Source: an uncultured Bacteroidota bacterium
Lineage (GTDB): Bacteria; Bacteroidota; Bacteroidia; Chitinophagales; Chitinophagaceae
NCBI GenBank assembly: GCA_903929195.1
Contig: CAIYTT010000021.1
Location: 1-37,931, forward strand
Reading direction: 5' to 3'
DNA: 37,931 nucleotides
Below are positions 6,660-15,033 of the stretch, in pieces. Under the pieces are notes generated by a model. That model ran no database searches, was not told where the DNA came from, and was given only the letters and a program-made list of their open reading frames with translations. How positions within the stretch are numbered: position 1 is the first letter of the stretch; the number at the start of each line of letters is the position of its first letter. The translations under genes and the position numbers were made by a program.

Positions 6660-8963
6660 ATGAAGTTTAAAAAACAAGTTTTTTTTGTACTATTTTTATT
6701 TAATATAATTGCAAACCCAATTATTGCCGTTGAAAAACCCATAGGTTATTGGACATCTCTCTTGCCCTACAATACTGCATTAGGAGTTGCTACCGATGGA
6801 AATTCATTATATACAATATGCGATCAAGCTTTTTTTATTTATTATACCGGCGCACAAAATAATCACATGGAAACCTTTAGTAAGGTGGAGGGGATGTCTG
6901 ACATTGGGATGAAATGTATTGCTTATGATATTGGTACTTCTACTATTGTATTAGTATATGCAAATGGTAATATTGATTTATATAAAGATAATACATTCTA
7001 TAATATACCTGATTTTAAATTGAAATCGATAACAGGTATAAAGCAAGTAAATCAAGTTTTTATAGATAATGGTATTGCCTATATTAGTACATCTGTTGGT
7101 ATATTGGTAGTAGATTTAAATTCCCATTTAATTACAGAAACCTACCAATTTTCAGCTAATAATCAGCTACAACAGGTAGCAGGATTTTCTATGGCAGGCA
7201 ATTATTTTTATACTATTACTTCAAATGGTCTTTTTAAGGCAGATAAGTCAAGTACACAATTACAAAATTTTCAAATTTGGCAAAATCTGGATACATCAGG
7301 GTTTTATAATAGTATTCTGAGCTATAATAGTAATGTCTATGTGTCTGACGTACACCATATATATAAATTAATAAATGATACTTTGCGTAGTGTGTTTTTT
7401 ACTCCACAAAATATAAGACATTTGGATAGTGGTAAAAACGGAATATTTATTAGCCTGAATGATACTCTTGTTGGAGATGTAAAAATTCTAAATGACAGTT
7501 TGAACGTAATTGATTCTTTTGGATGCCAGAGTAGGTCTAATCAAGTAGTACAATTATTAAATGGTACAATATATGTGGCAGATACCAATTTTGGTTTATG
7601 TCAAAAGATAGATAAAAATATTACACCTTTTGTTCCTTTCGGTCCCGGTAATTCAAGTTCATTTGATATATATGCAAATAATAAAAATCTTTGGATAGCA
7701 CACGGAGGCTATTCAGATGCTTTCAGACCCAATAATGATGGTTCGGATTTAAGTAATTATAGAAATGATATTTGGGATAATCATTATCAACTCTGGATAT
7801 ATCCTCCTTTCTATGATTCAATAAATGACATTGTAAGTATTCTTATAGACGAAAGTGATAGTACAATTTATGCCGGCTCTTTTGGTGGTTATGGTGTTGG
7901 TGGTGTTGCTGAAATAAAAACGAATGGTATTTGTAAAATATACAAACAAAACACATTTGATGTGAGTAGTATTACCGGAGGTTATACTGTTGCAGGTATG
8001 GCATTAGATAATGATAATAATTTATGGGTTTCTCTTTTTGGTTCTCCACACGAACTCTGTGTAAAAGAAAAAAGTACACAAAATTGGTATAAATACAGTG
8101 TAAATTTTCCTAGAGCATTGCCCTTTAGTGGCGGACAAATAACGGTAGATGATTATGCACAAGCTTGGTATATAGCATCTAACGGTGGCGGAGTAATAGG
8201 TTATAGTACAAATGGTACTTTAAGTGATATAAGTGATGATTTAAGTTACCATTTAACTACAGGTGTTGGTTACGGTAATTTGCCAAGCAACAATGCAATC
8301 TGCATTACAAAAGATAAATCGGGAGATATTTGGATAGGTACAGATAATGGTATCGGTATTTTATATGGCTCGTCCAATTGTATTTCGAACCATTGTGATG
8401 TAGTAATACCAATTGTACAATATGACCAATTTGCAGGTTATTTATTCTCAGGGGAAAATGTACGAACTATTGCCGTTGATGGTGCTAATCGCAAATGGGT
8501 TGGTACAGATAATGGTGTATGGCTTTTATCTTCAGATGCAGGTAAAATTATTTATAGGTTTACAAAAGACAACAGTCCATTACCGTCTAACCATATACAA
8601 AAAATAACAGTAGATAAAATTACCGGTGATGTGTATATGGGTACTGAATCGGGTTTAATTTGTTATCGCAGTACAGCAACAGAGGGTGGGGTAGATAGCC
8701 AAAACGAACTCATTTTTCCAAATCCAGTTCCGGTAGGGTATTCAGGTACAATTGCTATAAAAGGCTTGGTTGCAAATGCAGATGTAAGAATTACAGATAT
8801 AAATGGACAATTGGTATATAAAACAATTGCATTAGGTGGGCAAGCAGTTTGGAACGGTATAGACTATAAAGGACACAGACCACAAAGCGGAGTCTATTTA
8901 GTATTTACAGCAAGTAGCGATGGACAAAAAACATATATTGGTAAAATAGTTTTTGTTCAATGA
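6660..8963 (+). CDS. porZ: T9SS attachment-complex protein PorZ
   Basis: This 767-residue secreted protein has a signal peptide (cleavage near IIA-V, about 23) and opens with the PorZ beta-propeller pattern: PIGYWTSLLPYN, then FSKVEGMSD, CIAYD and YANGNIDLY. A second propeller-like region carries repeats of the type DIWIGTDNGIGIL and KWVGTDNGVWLL (about 555-630), and a beta-sandwich resembling a T9SS C-terminal domain ends the protein (FPNPVPVGYSG onward, about 685-767). In Porphyromonas PorZ sits on the cell surface and helps PorU deliver anionic LPS to T9SS cargo. recO follows, the common arrangement in the phylum. Its own promoter is visible. Confidence 0.88.
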   Translation: MKFKKQVFFVLFLFNIIANPIIAVEKPIGYWTSLLPYNTALGVATDGNSLYTICDQAFFIYYTGAQNNHMETFSKVEGMSDIGMKCIAYDIGTSTIVLVYANGNIDLYKDNTFYNIPDFKLKSITGIKQVNQVFIDNGIAYISTSVGILVVDLNSHLITETYQFSANNQLQQVAGFSMAGNYFYTITSNGLFKADKSSTQLQNFQIWQNLDTSGFYNSILSYNSNVYVSDVHHIYKLINDTLRSVFFTPQNIRHLDSGKNGIFISLNDTLVGDVKILNDSLNVIDSFGCQSRSNQVVQLLNGTIYVADTNFGLCQKIDKNITPFVPFGPGNSSSFDIYANNKNLWIAHGGYSDAFRPNNDGSDLSNYRNDIWDNHYQLWIYPPFYDSINDIVSILIDESDSTIYAGSFGGYGVGGVAEIKTNGICKIYKQNTFDVSSITGGYTVAGMALDNDNNLWVSLFGSPHELCVKEKSTQNWYKYSVNFPRALPFSGGQITVDDYAQAWYIASNGGGVIGYSTNGTLSDISDDLSYHLTTGVGYGNLPSNNAICITKDKSGDIWIGTDNGIGILYGSSNCISNHCDVVIPIVQYDQFAGYLFSGENVRTIAVDGANRKWVGTDNGVWLLSSDAGKIIYRFTKDNSPLPSNHIQKITVDKITGDVYMGTESGLICYRSTATEGGVDSQNELIFPNPVPVGYSGTIAIKGLVANADVRITDINGQLVYKTIALGGQAVWNGIDYKGHRPQSGVYLVFTASSDGQKTYIGKIVFVQ

Positions 8964-9061
8964 TGTTTTTGAAAATAGATAATGTGCGGTTCGTTTTTTA
9001 TAATACATATAGGAAATCAGCTTCTTAATTGCATGGTTAGTTTAGTGTATAAAATCAATTA

Positions 9062-9799
9062 ATGTTATCGAAAACAAAAGGAATAGTTCTTAAAACAATT
9101 AAATATGGTGAAAGCAGTATCATAACAACTATATTTACGAGTGAGTTAGGCAAGCTAAGTTTTATAATACAAGGTATTAGAAGTACAAAAGCAAAAAATA
9201 AGCGTTCCGGTTTATTTCAACCGGGTACGTTGTTAGATTTGGTAATATATAATCATCCCAATAAAAATTTACAAAGGATAAATGAATTTCATGCAGACTA
9301 TTTTTATAAATCACTTGATGAAAATGTAATAAAAAATAGTATTTGTTTATTTACAATCGAATTATTGCTTCGATTACTTCCCGAACAAGCACCAAATAGT
9401 TTACTTTTTGAATTTTCTAAAAATTATCTCATTGCTTTAGACGTTGCTGATAGTACAGAAATTGCCAATTACCCCTTATTTTACATAATTAATATAAGCA
9501 ATATTTTAGGGTTTGAAATGATAGGTACACATTCTGATAAATTGAGTGTTTTAGGATTAAGACCTAATGAAACTAAAGAAAATATGCCAAATGAAATTTC
9601 GGTAATTTATCAGGAAGACTTTAATGCATTACAAGATTTATTAAATAAAAATGAAATAGAAAAAATAAGCCAAATAAAAATGAATTCATTCATGCGATTT
9701 AGATTATTGGAGTGGTATATTTCATTTTTGAATGAACATTTGCAACCGATAGGTCAAATAAAATCTTTACCTGTTTTAAAGGCAGTACTTCATGGGTAA
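9062..9799 (+). CDS. recO: DNA repair protein RecO
   Basis: This 245-residue protein has the RecO OB-fold N-terminus (TKGIVLKTIKYGESSIITTIFT, then LGKLSFIIQGIRS) followed by the helical domain. RecO loads RecA on SSB-coated single-stranded DNA with RecR in the RecF pathway. As in many Bacteroidota the zinc-binding cysteine set of other RecOs is not evident. The gap after porZ is 98 bases with no clear terminator, so read-through is possible. The length is typical. Confidence 0.93.
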   Translation: MLSKTKGIVLKTIKYGESSIITTIFTSELGKLSFIIQGIRSTKAKNKRSGLFQPGTLLDLVIYNHPNKNLQRINEFHADYFYKSLDENVIKNSICLFTIELLLRLLPEQAPNSLLFEFSKNYLIALDVADSTEIANYPLFYIINISNILGFEMIGTHSDKLSVLGLRPNETKENMPNEISVIYQEDFNALQDLLNKNEIEKISQIKMNSFMRFRLLEWYISFLNEHLQPIGQIKSLPVLKAVLHG

Positions 9800-9806
9800 A
9801 TATATA

Positions 9807-10523
9807 TTAACTAAACAAATATTCAGCTTGAGAAATGCTTTCCGGTTTGCCTACATCTATTAATATATTACCTGTATGGTCGTATCCAAATAGGTTGTGT
9901 GTTTTTGCAAGATGCAGATAAACATCAATGAGTGAAAATTTACCTTCAAAAGGGATATTATTAAGCACAGTACTTGTTAAAATCTGTATGCCTGAAAAAC
10001 CGAAAGGAATTAATGGTTGCTCGTTTCTTGACATTTTTTCTTCGTCTGTTTTATTATTTCTCCAACCGCATAAAAGCATTTCATTATTAAATAATAATTG
10101 TCTCGATGAATTTCGATTCATGACAGCTAAAGTGGCGATATTTTCTGATTTTTCATGAGCAGTAATCATTTTAGTAATGTCTAAGTTGGTGAGTATATCA
10201 ACATTCATAACTAAAAAATTTTTCTCATTTATAAAGTAATTGGTAGCTTTTTTAAGCCCACCTCCTGTTTCTAATAATTCATCTCGTTCGTCAGAAATGG
10301 TAATGTTGCTACCAAAAGAGTCATTTTCAAAAAGGGTATCTGTTATCATATTAGCAAAATGGTGTACATTTATAATAACATCATAAATACCAAATTTTTG
10401 CAAATACCTAATATTATGTTCTAAAAGAGTCTTATTATTTACCATAATAAGAGCTTTAGGACAGTTTTCTGTTAATTTTTTTAATCTAGAGCCTAAACCT
10501 GCGGCAAAAATCATTGCTTTCAT
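9807..10523 (-). CDS. Sugar-1-phosphate nucleotidyltransferase, MurU-like
   Basis: This 238-residue GT-A-fold enzyme begins MKAMIFAAGLGSRLKKLTENCPKAL, the classical nucleotide-binding loop (GxGxRL...PK), followed by LETGGGLKKA and the metal-binding NVDIL. The compact length, lack of a left-handed beta-helix and the C-terminal NILIDVGKPES fit the MurNAc-1-phosphate uridylyltransferase (MurU)-like group used in cell-wall recycling. The usual partner sugar kinase (AmgK-like) is not next to it, so glucose-1-phosphate or mannose-1-phosphate substrates remain possible. It converges with recO with a seven-base gap and no terminator. Confidence 0.75.
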   Translation of the reverse strand: MKAMIFAAGLGSRLKKLTENCPKALIMVNNKTLLEHNIRYLQKFGIYDVIINVHHFANMITDTLFENDSFGSNITISDERDELLETGGGLKKATNYFINEKNFLVMNVDILTNLDITKMITAHEKSENIATLAVMNRNSSRQLLFNNEMLLCGWRNNKTDEEKMSRNEQPLIPFGFSGIQILTSTVLNNIPFEGKFSLIDVYLHLAKTHNLFGYDHTGNILIDVGKPESISQAEYLFS

Positions 10524-10576
10524 TATAAAAATAACATTTTTAAGTTAATAAATTATTTTTTTTTGAGAAAATAATT

Positions 10577-10584
10577 TAATTTTG
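10577..10584 (+). promoter_or_regulatory. -7 element before the 141-residue membrane protein
   Basis: TAATTTTG fits TAnnTTTG and ends seven bases before the ATG at 10592, predicting almost no 5' leader. Confidence 0.45.
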
Positions 10585-10591
10585 AGATTCT

Positions 10592-11017
10592 ATGAGCAAT
10601 GGTGTAAAGGTATTCAAGATTGTTGACCCAATTGTACAGAGTTTATTATTTATTTGTTTTGCCTATAGCTTCGACCGTGGTAATACTTTTAGAATAATAT
10701 TATTAATTATATTAGTATGGCAATTATTTAGTGCTATAGCGCATTTTTTTTTACATATACATCGCAAATTAAAAGGTGAAAGACTTATATACTTTTTTAT
10801 TTCATTAATTTATTTTGGCTTTTATAATTATTTTTATTTTTATTATGCAAATATTTCTAAAGAAAAATATTTTGATATAAATGATGGTGATATGCCCTTA
10901 TCTATTCCAGTACATGAATTTTCTATTATAGTACCCGGAATACTCATTTCTTTTTGGTATTATCTTATTTGTTTTAGAGAGTTAAATAAGATATTAAAAA
11001 AGAATCCTAATGGATAA
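10592..11017 (+). CDS. Hypothetical integral membrane protein
   Basis: This 141-residue protein is very hydrophobic and aromatic. About four membrane helices are visible (roughly 10-26, 31-54, 66-87 and 107-128), with a basic loop IHRKLKGER after the second and a basic C-terminal tail. I do not recognise a family. It stands alone, between a divergent nucleotidyltransferase and the PfkB kinase, each with its own likely promoter. The near-leaderless promoter supports the chosen start. Confidence 0.7.
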   Translation: MSNGVKVFKIVDPIVQSLLFICFAYSFDRGNTFRIILLIILVWQLFSAIAHFFLHIHRKLKGERLIYFFISLIYFGFYNYFYFYYANISKEKYFDINDGDMPLSIPVHEFSIIVPGILISFWYYLICFRELNKILKKNPNG

Positions 11018-11104
11018 TTGCAAAGTAATGCTAATGTTAATTCTTGTATTATCAATACAAATTTAACTTGGTGTATTTTATTAGAGTTTTTCAATTACAA
11101 AATA

Positions 11105-11112
11105 TACATTTG
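11105..11112 (+). promoter_or_regulatory. -7 element of the PfkB kinase gene
   Basis: TACATTTG fits TAnnTTTG, 16 bases before the ATG at 11129. Confidence 0.5.
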
Positions 11113-11128
11113 CTAAAAAACTGAAAAT

Positions 11129-12046
11129 ATGTCTTTATTAATAGTTGGCACCATGGCATTCGATGCATTGGAAACGCCATTTGGTAAGGTTGACCGAATT
11201 ATTGGCGGTTCAGCAACTTATGCAGCTTATTCGGCTTCTAATTTTACAAAACCTGTTAAACAAGTTTCTATAATTGGTGGTGATTTTCCTATAGAAGAAA
11301 TTACTTTATTAGAAGAAAGAGGTGTGGAATTTGAAGGTGTAGAAGTTGTACCTGACGGTAAGAGTTTCTTTTGGAGTGGTCGTTATCACATGGATATGAA
11401 TACTCGTGATTCCCTTATTACAGATTTAAATGTACTTGCACAATTTAACCCAACAATTCCGGAGAGTTATCAAGACTGCGATTTTGTAATGTTAGGTAAT
11501 CTTGCTCCTGAAGTGCAAATGAGTGTAATAAGACAATTGCACAAAAAGCCAAAATTAATCATAATGGATACTATGAATTTTTGGATGAGTATTGCATTAG
11601 ATGATTTAAAAAAAGCTATTGGTATGGTAGATTTACTACTTGTAAACGATAGCGAAGCTCGCGAACTTACCGGTGAGTATTCATTGGTTAAGGCAGCAAA
11701 AAAGATTCAAGCTATGGGGCCTAAATACCTTATTATAAAGAAAGGTGAACATGGTGCTTTATTATTTTATGAAGATAAAATATTTTCGGCACCGGCACTA
11801 CCGTTAGAAGATGTATTTGACCCAACAGGTGCAGGTGATACTTTTGCCGGCGGCTTTATCGGCTATCTTGCACGTACGAATAATGTATCTTTCGAGAATA
11901 TGAAAGCAGCTGTAATAATGGGTTCTGCTTTAGCTTCGTTTTGTGTTGAAAAATTTGGACCGGATAGGTTAAAAGAGATTACACCTGTTGATATTGAAAA
12001 TAGAGTAAATGAATTTATTGAGTTAATTAGTTTTAATATCGCTTAG
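11129..12046 (+). CDS. PfkB family carbohydrate (ribokinase-like) kinase
   Basis: This 305-residue ribokinase-fold protein has the N-terminal GG motif in a shortened form (IIGGSATYAAYSAS, 24-37), the VNDSEAREL segment and the PfkB C-terminal signature D231-P-T-G-A-G-D237-T-F, where D237 is the catalytic base and GAG forms the anion hole. It phosphorylates a sugar or nucleoside-like substrate with ATP; the substrate cannot be read from sequence. The presence of F-W-S-G-R-Y and H-M-D-M-N in the lid region is conserved in a Bacteroidota subgroup. It is monocistronic, with a promoter before and a terminator after. Confidence 0.88.
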   Translation: MSLLIVGTMAFDALETPFGKVDRIIGGSATYAAYSASNFTKPVKQVSIIGGDFPIEEITLLEERGVEFEGVEVVPDGKSFFWSGRYHMDMNTRDSLITDLNVLAQFNPTIPESYQDCDFVMLGNLAPEVQMSVIRQLHKKPKLIIMDTMNFWMSIALDDLKKAIGMVDLLLVNDSEARELTGEYSLVKAAKKIQAMGPKYLIIKKGEHGALLFYEDKIFSAPALPLEDVFDPTGAGDTFAGGFIGYLARTNNVSFENMKAAVIMGSALASFCVEKFGPDRLKEITPVDIENRVNEFIELISFNIA

Positions 12047-12067
12047 TTGTAAATATGAATATGTTTT

Positions 12068-12102
12068 AAAAAAGTGCAGTATTGTAACTGCACTTTTTTT
12101 TT
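12068..12102 (+). terminator. Rho-independent terminator after the PfkB kinase
   Basis: AAAAGTGCAGT and ACTGCACTTTT form an 11-bp stem around a six-base loop, followed by a T tract. The flanking A run makes it potentially bidirectional. Confidence 0.85.
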
Positions 12103-12216
12103 CATACTTAATATATAAGAACACACATACGCATTATTGTTTTGAAGTTTTTAAAAACGAGCTTGATTTTTCGGATTCTCTCGAAAATACTGAAAGAAAA
12201 GACTTTATGAAGGGTA

Positions 12217-12250
12217 TTTTCAGGTGAAAACACCAGCAAAGGCAAAAAAA
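12217..12250 (+). repeat. Short palindromic repeat P, copy 1
   Basis: TTTTCAGGTG-AAAA-CACCAGCAAA is a slightly degenerate hairpin followed by GGCAAAAAAA. The same unit is at 24225, 24835 (weaker) and, inverted, at 27855. It is not a terminator since A residues, not T, follow. Its GTG is the only available start of the ORF at 12224. Confidence 0.7.
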
Positions 12251-12445
12251 TTTCAATTGATTACCAAATCGTATAGAATAGATTCACGATTGGCAATTGA
12301 ATTTAAATATAAAAACAATTTTACTGAAAGATTTTGTTGGTCTCAAACTAAAAGAATTGAAAAAGATGGAATAGTTTATACCTACAACAAAAAAAATGAA
12401 AAGTTTTTATTGCAGAATCATTTAATTTTGAGATTCGAACATTGA
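12224..12445 (+). CDS. Hypothetical 73-residue protein starting inside a repeat
   Basis: The frame opens with GTG inside palindromic repeat P, so the first nine residues (VKTPAKAKK) are repeat-encoded. The rest is basic with several aromatic residues (YRIDSRLAIEFKYKNNF, IVYTYNKKNEKFLL). I recognise no family and no promoter is obvious. It may be the remnant of a longer gene captured by the repeat. Real expression is uncertain. Confidence 0.3.
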   Translation: MKTPAKAKKFQLITKSYRIDSRLAIEFKYKNNFTERFCWSQTKRIEKDGIVYTYNKKNEKFLLQNHLILRFEH

Positions 12446-12601
12446 AAATTTACTATATTCATCCTCACTTTTCTTTGTAAACGAGGACTAGTGGAGTCAT
12501 ATAAATTTGCAGATATCCATAGGGGGTGGAAATTGTTAAAAGATGTGGATACACAGTAGGTTACAAACGAGGACGAGTTGAGATATAATACTAAATAAAC
12601 T
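12446..12601. other. Gene-free stretch with an imperfect direct repeat
   Basis: The segments at 12477-12503 and 12562-12586 share AAACGAGGAC and ATATA with a similar middle, 85 bases apart. No frame of useful length is open across it. I see no terminator or promoter that fits. Confidence 0.35.
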
Positions 12602-12997
12602 ATGATGGCTTTTAAAAATAATAATATCATATTTTTAAGTAAATATATTTTTTTGTCAATTTCTGTATTCTTGATATATTCCATCACTATTTCTGAAATA
12701 TCTTTTGCACAAAAAACAATTTTTAATGCAGACACTGTTATATTTTCAAAAATAAAAACGGATTATGGGGATGATATAAAAGACCCTAAGATAGGTTGCC
12801 ATAGAAAACGAGGGTACAGAAATAGAGAATTAGTTTTGTGTTGTGATACAATAAATATCTCACAATTTGTTAAAGTTACAAATAATAAAAAAGTATATTG
12901 GTTTGAAAATATCAAGCAATGGGAAGATTACGAACAGCGACCACTTGTACCCACTTCTAGAGGGATATATGAAGAAACAATTCTAAAAAAAATATAA
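12602..12997 (+). CDS. Hypothetical secreted protein, 5' part of a probably split gene
   Basis: This 131-residue frame has an N-terminal signal-like segment (basic start, then a hydrophobic stretch about 14-35 ending SFAQ, a plausible signal peptidase I site). The mature part holds a charged TDYGDDIKDPKIGCHRKRGYR and ELVLCCDT. It ends just after eight A residues (12985-12992). Removing one A joins it to the following frame at 13014 through YKNKNIFLSKW. I recognise no family. Either the gene is disrupted, the assembly has a homopolymer error, or slippage joins the halves. The two cysteine-containing segments would be extracytoplasmic. Confidence 0.5.
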   Translation: MMAFKNNNIIFLSKYIFLSISVFLIYSITISEISFAQKTIFNADTVIFSKIKTDYGDDIKDPKIGCHRKRGYRNRELVLCCDTINISQFVKVTNNKKVYWFENIKQWEDYEQRPLVPTSRGIYEETILKKI

Positions 12998-13013
12998 AAA
13001 TAAAAATATATTT

Positions 13014-13640
13014 TTGAGTAAATGGCCAATATTCCGCCCATTTATTAGAAATGATTCAATAATTTACAAGATAGATTCAAAAACAAAATCTGATTATAGC
13101 GTTGATAAACATTTAAAAAGTATACGTATAAAAAAAAGTTTAGAATTTCAAGGTGTATTAATTAAAAACAAAAGTTATATTATTCAACATCTCCCCTTCA
13201 ATATATATTGTATGGTAATAAATTCAGATAATGATTCTTTTTATTATCACCCCAATAAACAAGACTCTACATGTATAATATTTACTGGAGATACAACATA
13301 TAATTATAAAGAAAATGAAATTGAGTGCTATCAATTTAAATGTATTAATTACAAATTTAACAGTTCAAATAGGAGTTATGAAAACAACAATAAATTCATT
13401 ACTGGATTTATATATATAGAAGAATATGTTTTTTTTATCGAAAAAAAATCGCTATTGCCAATATTCGTAAATTATAAATATTGGCACGAATACAAAGAAA
13501 GGGACTCCACTTTTCATGAAATCCTAAACATTAATTATAATAGCGAGATAAGAATAAAAATGCTAAATGAACTAAACTATGAAACAGATTTTGAATTGAT
13601 TAAAGAATATACTATATTCCCGTATAGCGAGAGTATATAG
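13014..13640 (+). CDS. Hypothetical protein, 3' part of a probably split gene
   Basis: The frame is open from 12987; the only conventional start near its 5' end is the TTG at 13014. It encodes up to 208 residues rich in Asn, Tyr, Ile and Lys, with strand-like segments (SLEFQGVLIKNKSYII, YVFFIEKKSLLPIFVNY) suggesting a beta-rich extracytoplasmic domain. It lacks its own signal peptide, which fits being the continuation of the 12602 frame. A full-length product would be about 345 residues. No family is recognised. Repeat R copy 3 follows immediately. Its AT content is even higher than that of its neighbours, consistent with accessory origin. Confidence 0.5.
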   Translation: MSKWPIFRPFIRNDSIIYKIDSKTKSDYSVDKHLKSIRIKKSLEFQGVLIKNKSYIIQHLPFNIYCMVINSDNDSFYYHPNKQDSTCIIFTGDTTYNYKENEIECYQFKCINYKFNSSNRSYENNNKFITGFIYIEEYVFFIEKKSLLPIFVNYKYWHEYKERDSTFHEILNINYNSEIRIKMLNELNYETDFELIKEYTIFPYSESI

Positions 13641-13645
13641 CATTG

Positions 13646-13780
13646 CTAAGTGCGTAGCAAACTCGTGTCTGGAAAATCTGCCGGTTTGCAACTCCGTTCT
13701 TCCGGATTTTCCGCAGGGAATCCGGAAGAACGAATGTACTCCTTTTCCAAAGGCATTTACTTGACAAAGCTAAATGAAAT
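13646..13780. repeat. Dispersed repeat R, copy 3
   Basis: The right part (from about 13690) matches the left half of R copies 1 and 2: a perfect 14-bp hairpin CGTTCTTCCGGATT/AATCCGGAAGAACG and the -7-like caaagcta at 13765-13772. The left part (13646-13692) is a second hairpin (GCAAACTCG/CGGTTTGC) found inverted at 24090-24136. It lacks the terminator and the tRNA end. It fills the whole gap between two convergent genes. Confidence 0.85.
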
Positions 13781-13799
13781 GTTTCGTTGCACTTTTTTT

Positions 13800-14984
13800 C
13801 TACATTTTTAATGCCATAAATGCACAATAGGCCATCATACCAACACCTGTTTTTAATGCATTCTCATCAATATCAAAATGAGCTGTGTGTACAGCATTTA
13901 AGAACTGTTTATCCTCTTTGTTAGTACCTATTCTAAAAAAGCAACCCGGTACTTGTAGTGTATAAAAGCTAAAATCTTCGGCTGCCATACGCATATCTAA
14001 TTCATGTACATTTGTTTCGCCAACAAAATCTTTAGCCCAGTTTTTGGCTTTATCGGTAAGTGCTATATCGTTATATAAACAAGGGTATCCTACCGGTATT
14101 TCTACAATAGCAGTAGCCCCATAAGCAGCACAAGTTTGTTCAGTAATATCTTTTACTAATTGATGTGCTTCGTATCTCCACTTTTCGTTCATGGTACGGA
14201 AAGTACCCATCAATTCAACTTTATCGGGTATTACATTGGTTGTAAATCCGCCTTGTATTTTACCAAAAGTAAGAACGGAAGGTATTAATGGATTGCCCCT
14301 GCGAGAAATAATTTGCTGCAAACCCGTAATTACATACGCTGCAATTACAATTGGGTCTATGGTTTGATGGGGTAGAGCAGCATGACCACCTTTACCTTTA
14401 ATAGTTATATATATCTCGTCGGCACTTGCCATATACTGCCCGCCTCTAAAACCGGTAGTACCCGATGGGAGATGAGGGTAAACATGTAATGCATATATTG
14501 CAGCGGGTTTCGGGTTTTCTAAAACACCTTCTTTTATCATAATACTTGCCCCTCCGGGATGTCTTTCTTCGCCGGGTTGAAATATTAGTTTTATGGTTCC
14601 TTCAAATTCATTGCGAATTTCATTTAAAATTTTTGCTGCACCTAATAAACAACTGCTATGCACATCATGTCCGCAAGCATGCATAATACCCTCGTTTACA
14701 GACCGGTAACTTACCTCATTTTCTTCTTTTATAGGTAAGGCATCCATATCAGCTCTTAGAGCAATGCATTTTTTTTCAGGGTTTTTACCTTCTATAAGAG
14801 CCACAATGCCCGTTCCGGCTATTATTTTTAGGTTCGTAATACCCCAAGAATTTAATTGATTTACTATAAAAGCGGAAGTATTATGTTCTTGAAAAGATAA
14901 TTCGGGATAGGTGTGTATATGATGTCGTATTGCCTGTACTTCAGGAAAATATTGTATTGCTTTTTGTTTTATGATATTTATCAT
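13800..14984 (-). CDS. M20D family amidohydrolase
   Basis: This 394-residue enzyme is of the N-acyl-amino-acid/hippurate amidohydrolase group. Metal-site motifs are RADMDALPI (77-85), MHACGHDVH (101-109, C104 and H106 ligands), PGEE (137-140, with the catalytic Glu) and H167. A dimerisation insert (IKGKGGHAALPHQ) and a C-terminal AAEDFSFY are typical. It hydrolyses amide bonds of N-acylated amino acids; the substrate is unknown. No signal peptide is seen, so it is cytoplasmic. I chose the ATG at 14984 because the frame upstream to 15062 overlaps the SPOR gene and adds unconserved residues. It is the last gene of deoC-SPOR-amidohydrolase. Confidence 0.9.
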   Translation of the reverse strand: MINIIKQKAIQYFPEVQAIRHHIHTYPELSFQEHNTSAFIVNQLNSWGITNLKIIAGTGIVALIEGKNPEKKCIALRADMDALPIKEENEVSYRSVNEGIMHACGHDVHSSCLLGAAKILNEIRNEFEGTIKLIFQPGEERHPGGASIMIKEGVLENPKPAAIYALHVYPHLPSGTTGFRGGQYMASADEIYITIKGKGGHAALPHQTIDPIVIAAYVITGLQQIISRRGNPLIPSVLTFGKIQGGFTTNVIPDKVELMGTFRTMNEKWRYEAHQLVKDITEQTCAAYGATAIVEIPVGYPCLYNDIALTDKAKNWAKDFVGETNVHELDMRMAAEDFSFYTLQVPGCFFRIGTNKEDKQFLNAVHTAHFDIDENALKTGVGMMAYCAFMALKM

Positions 14985-15033
14985 AGAATTATTTTTATTT
15001 TTTTGGGTAATATATTTCACCCAAAGACTATTT

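Noticed and set aside
12477-12586. Imperfect 26-nt direct repeat with AAACGAGGAC as a regulatory operator
   Set aside because: Only two imperfect copies and no promoter arrangement; too weak to call more than a gene-free stretch.
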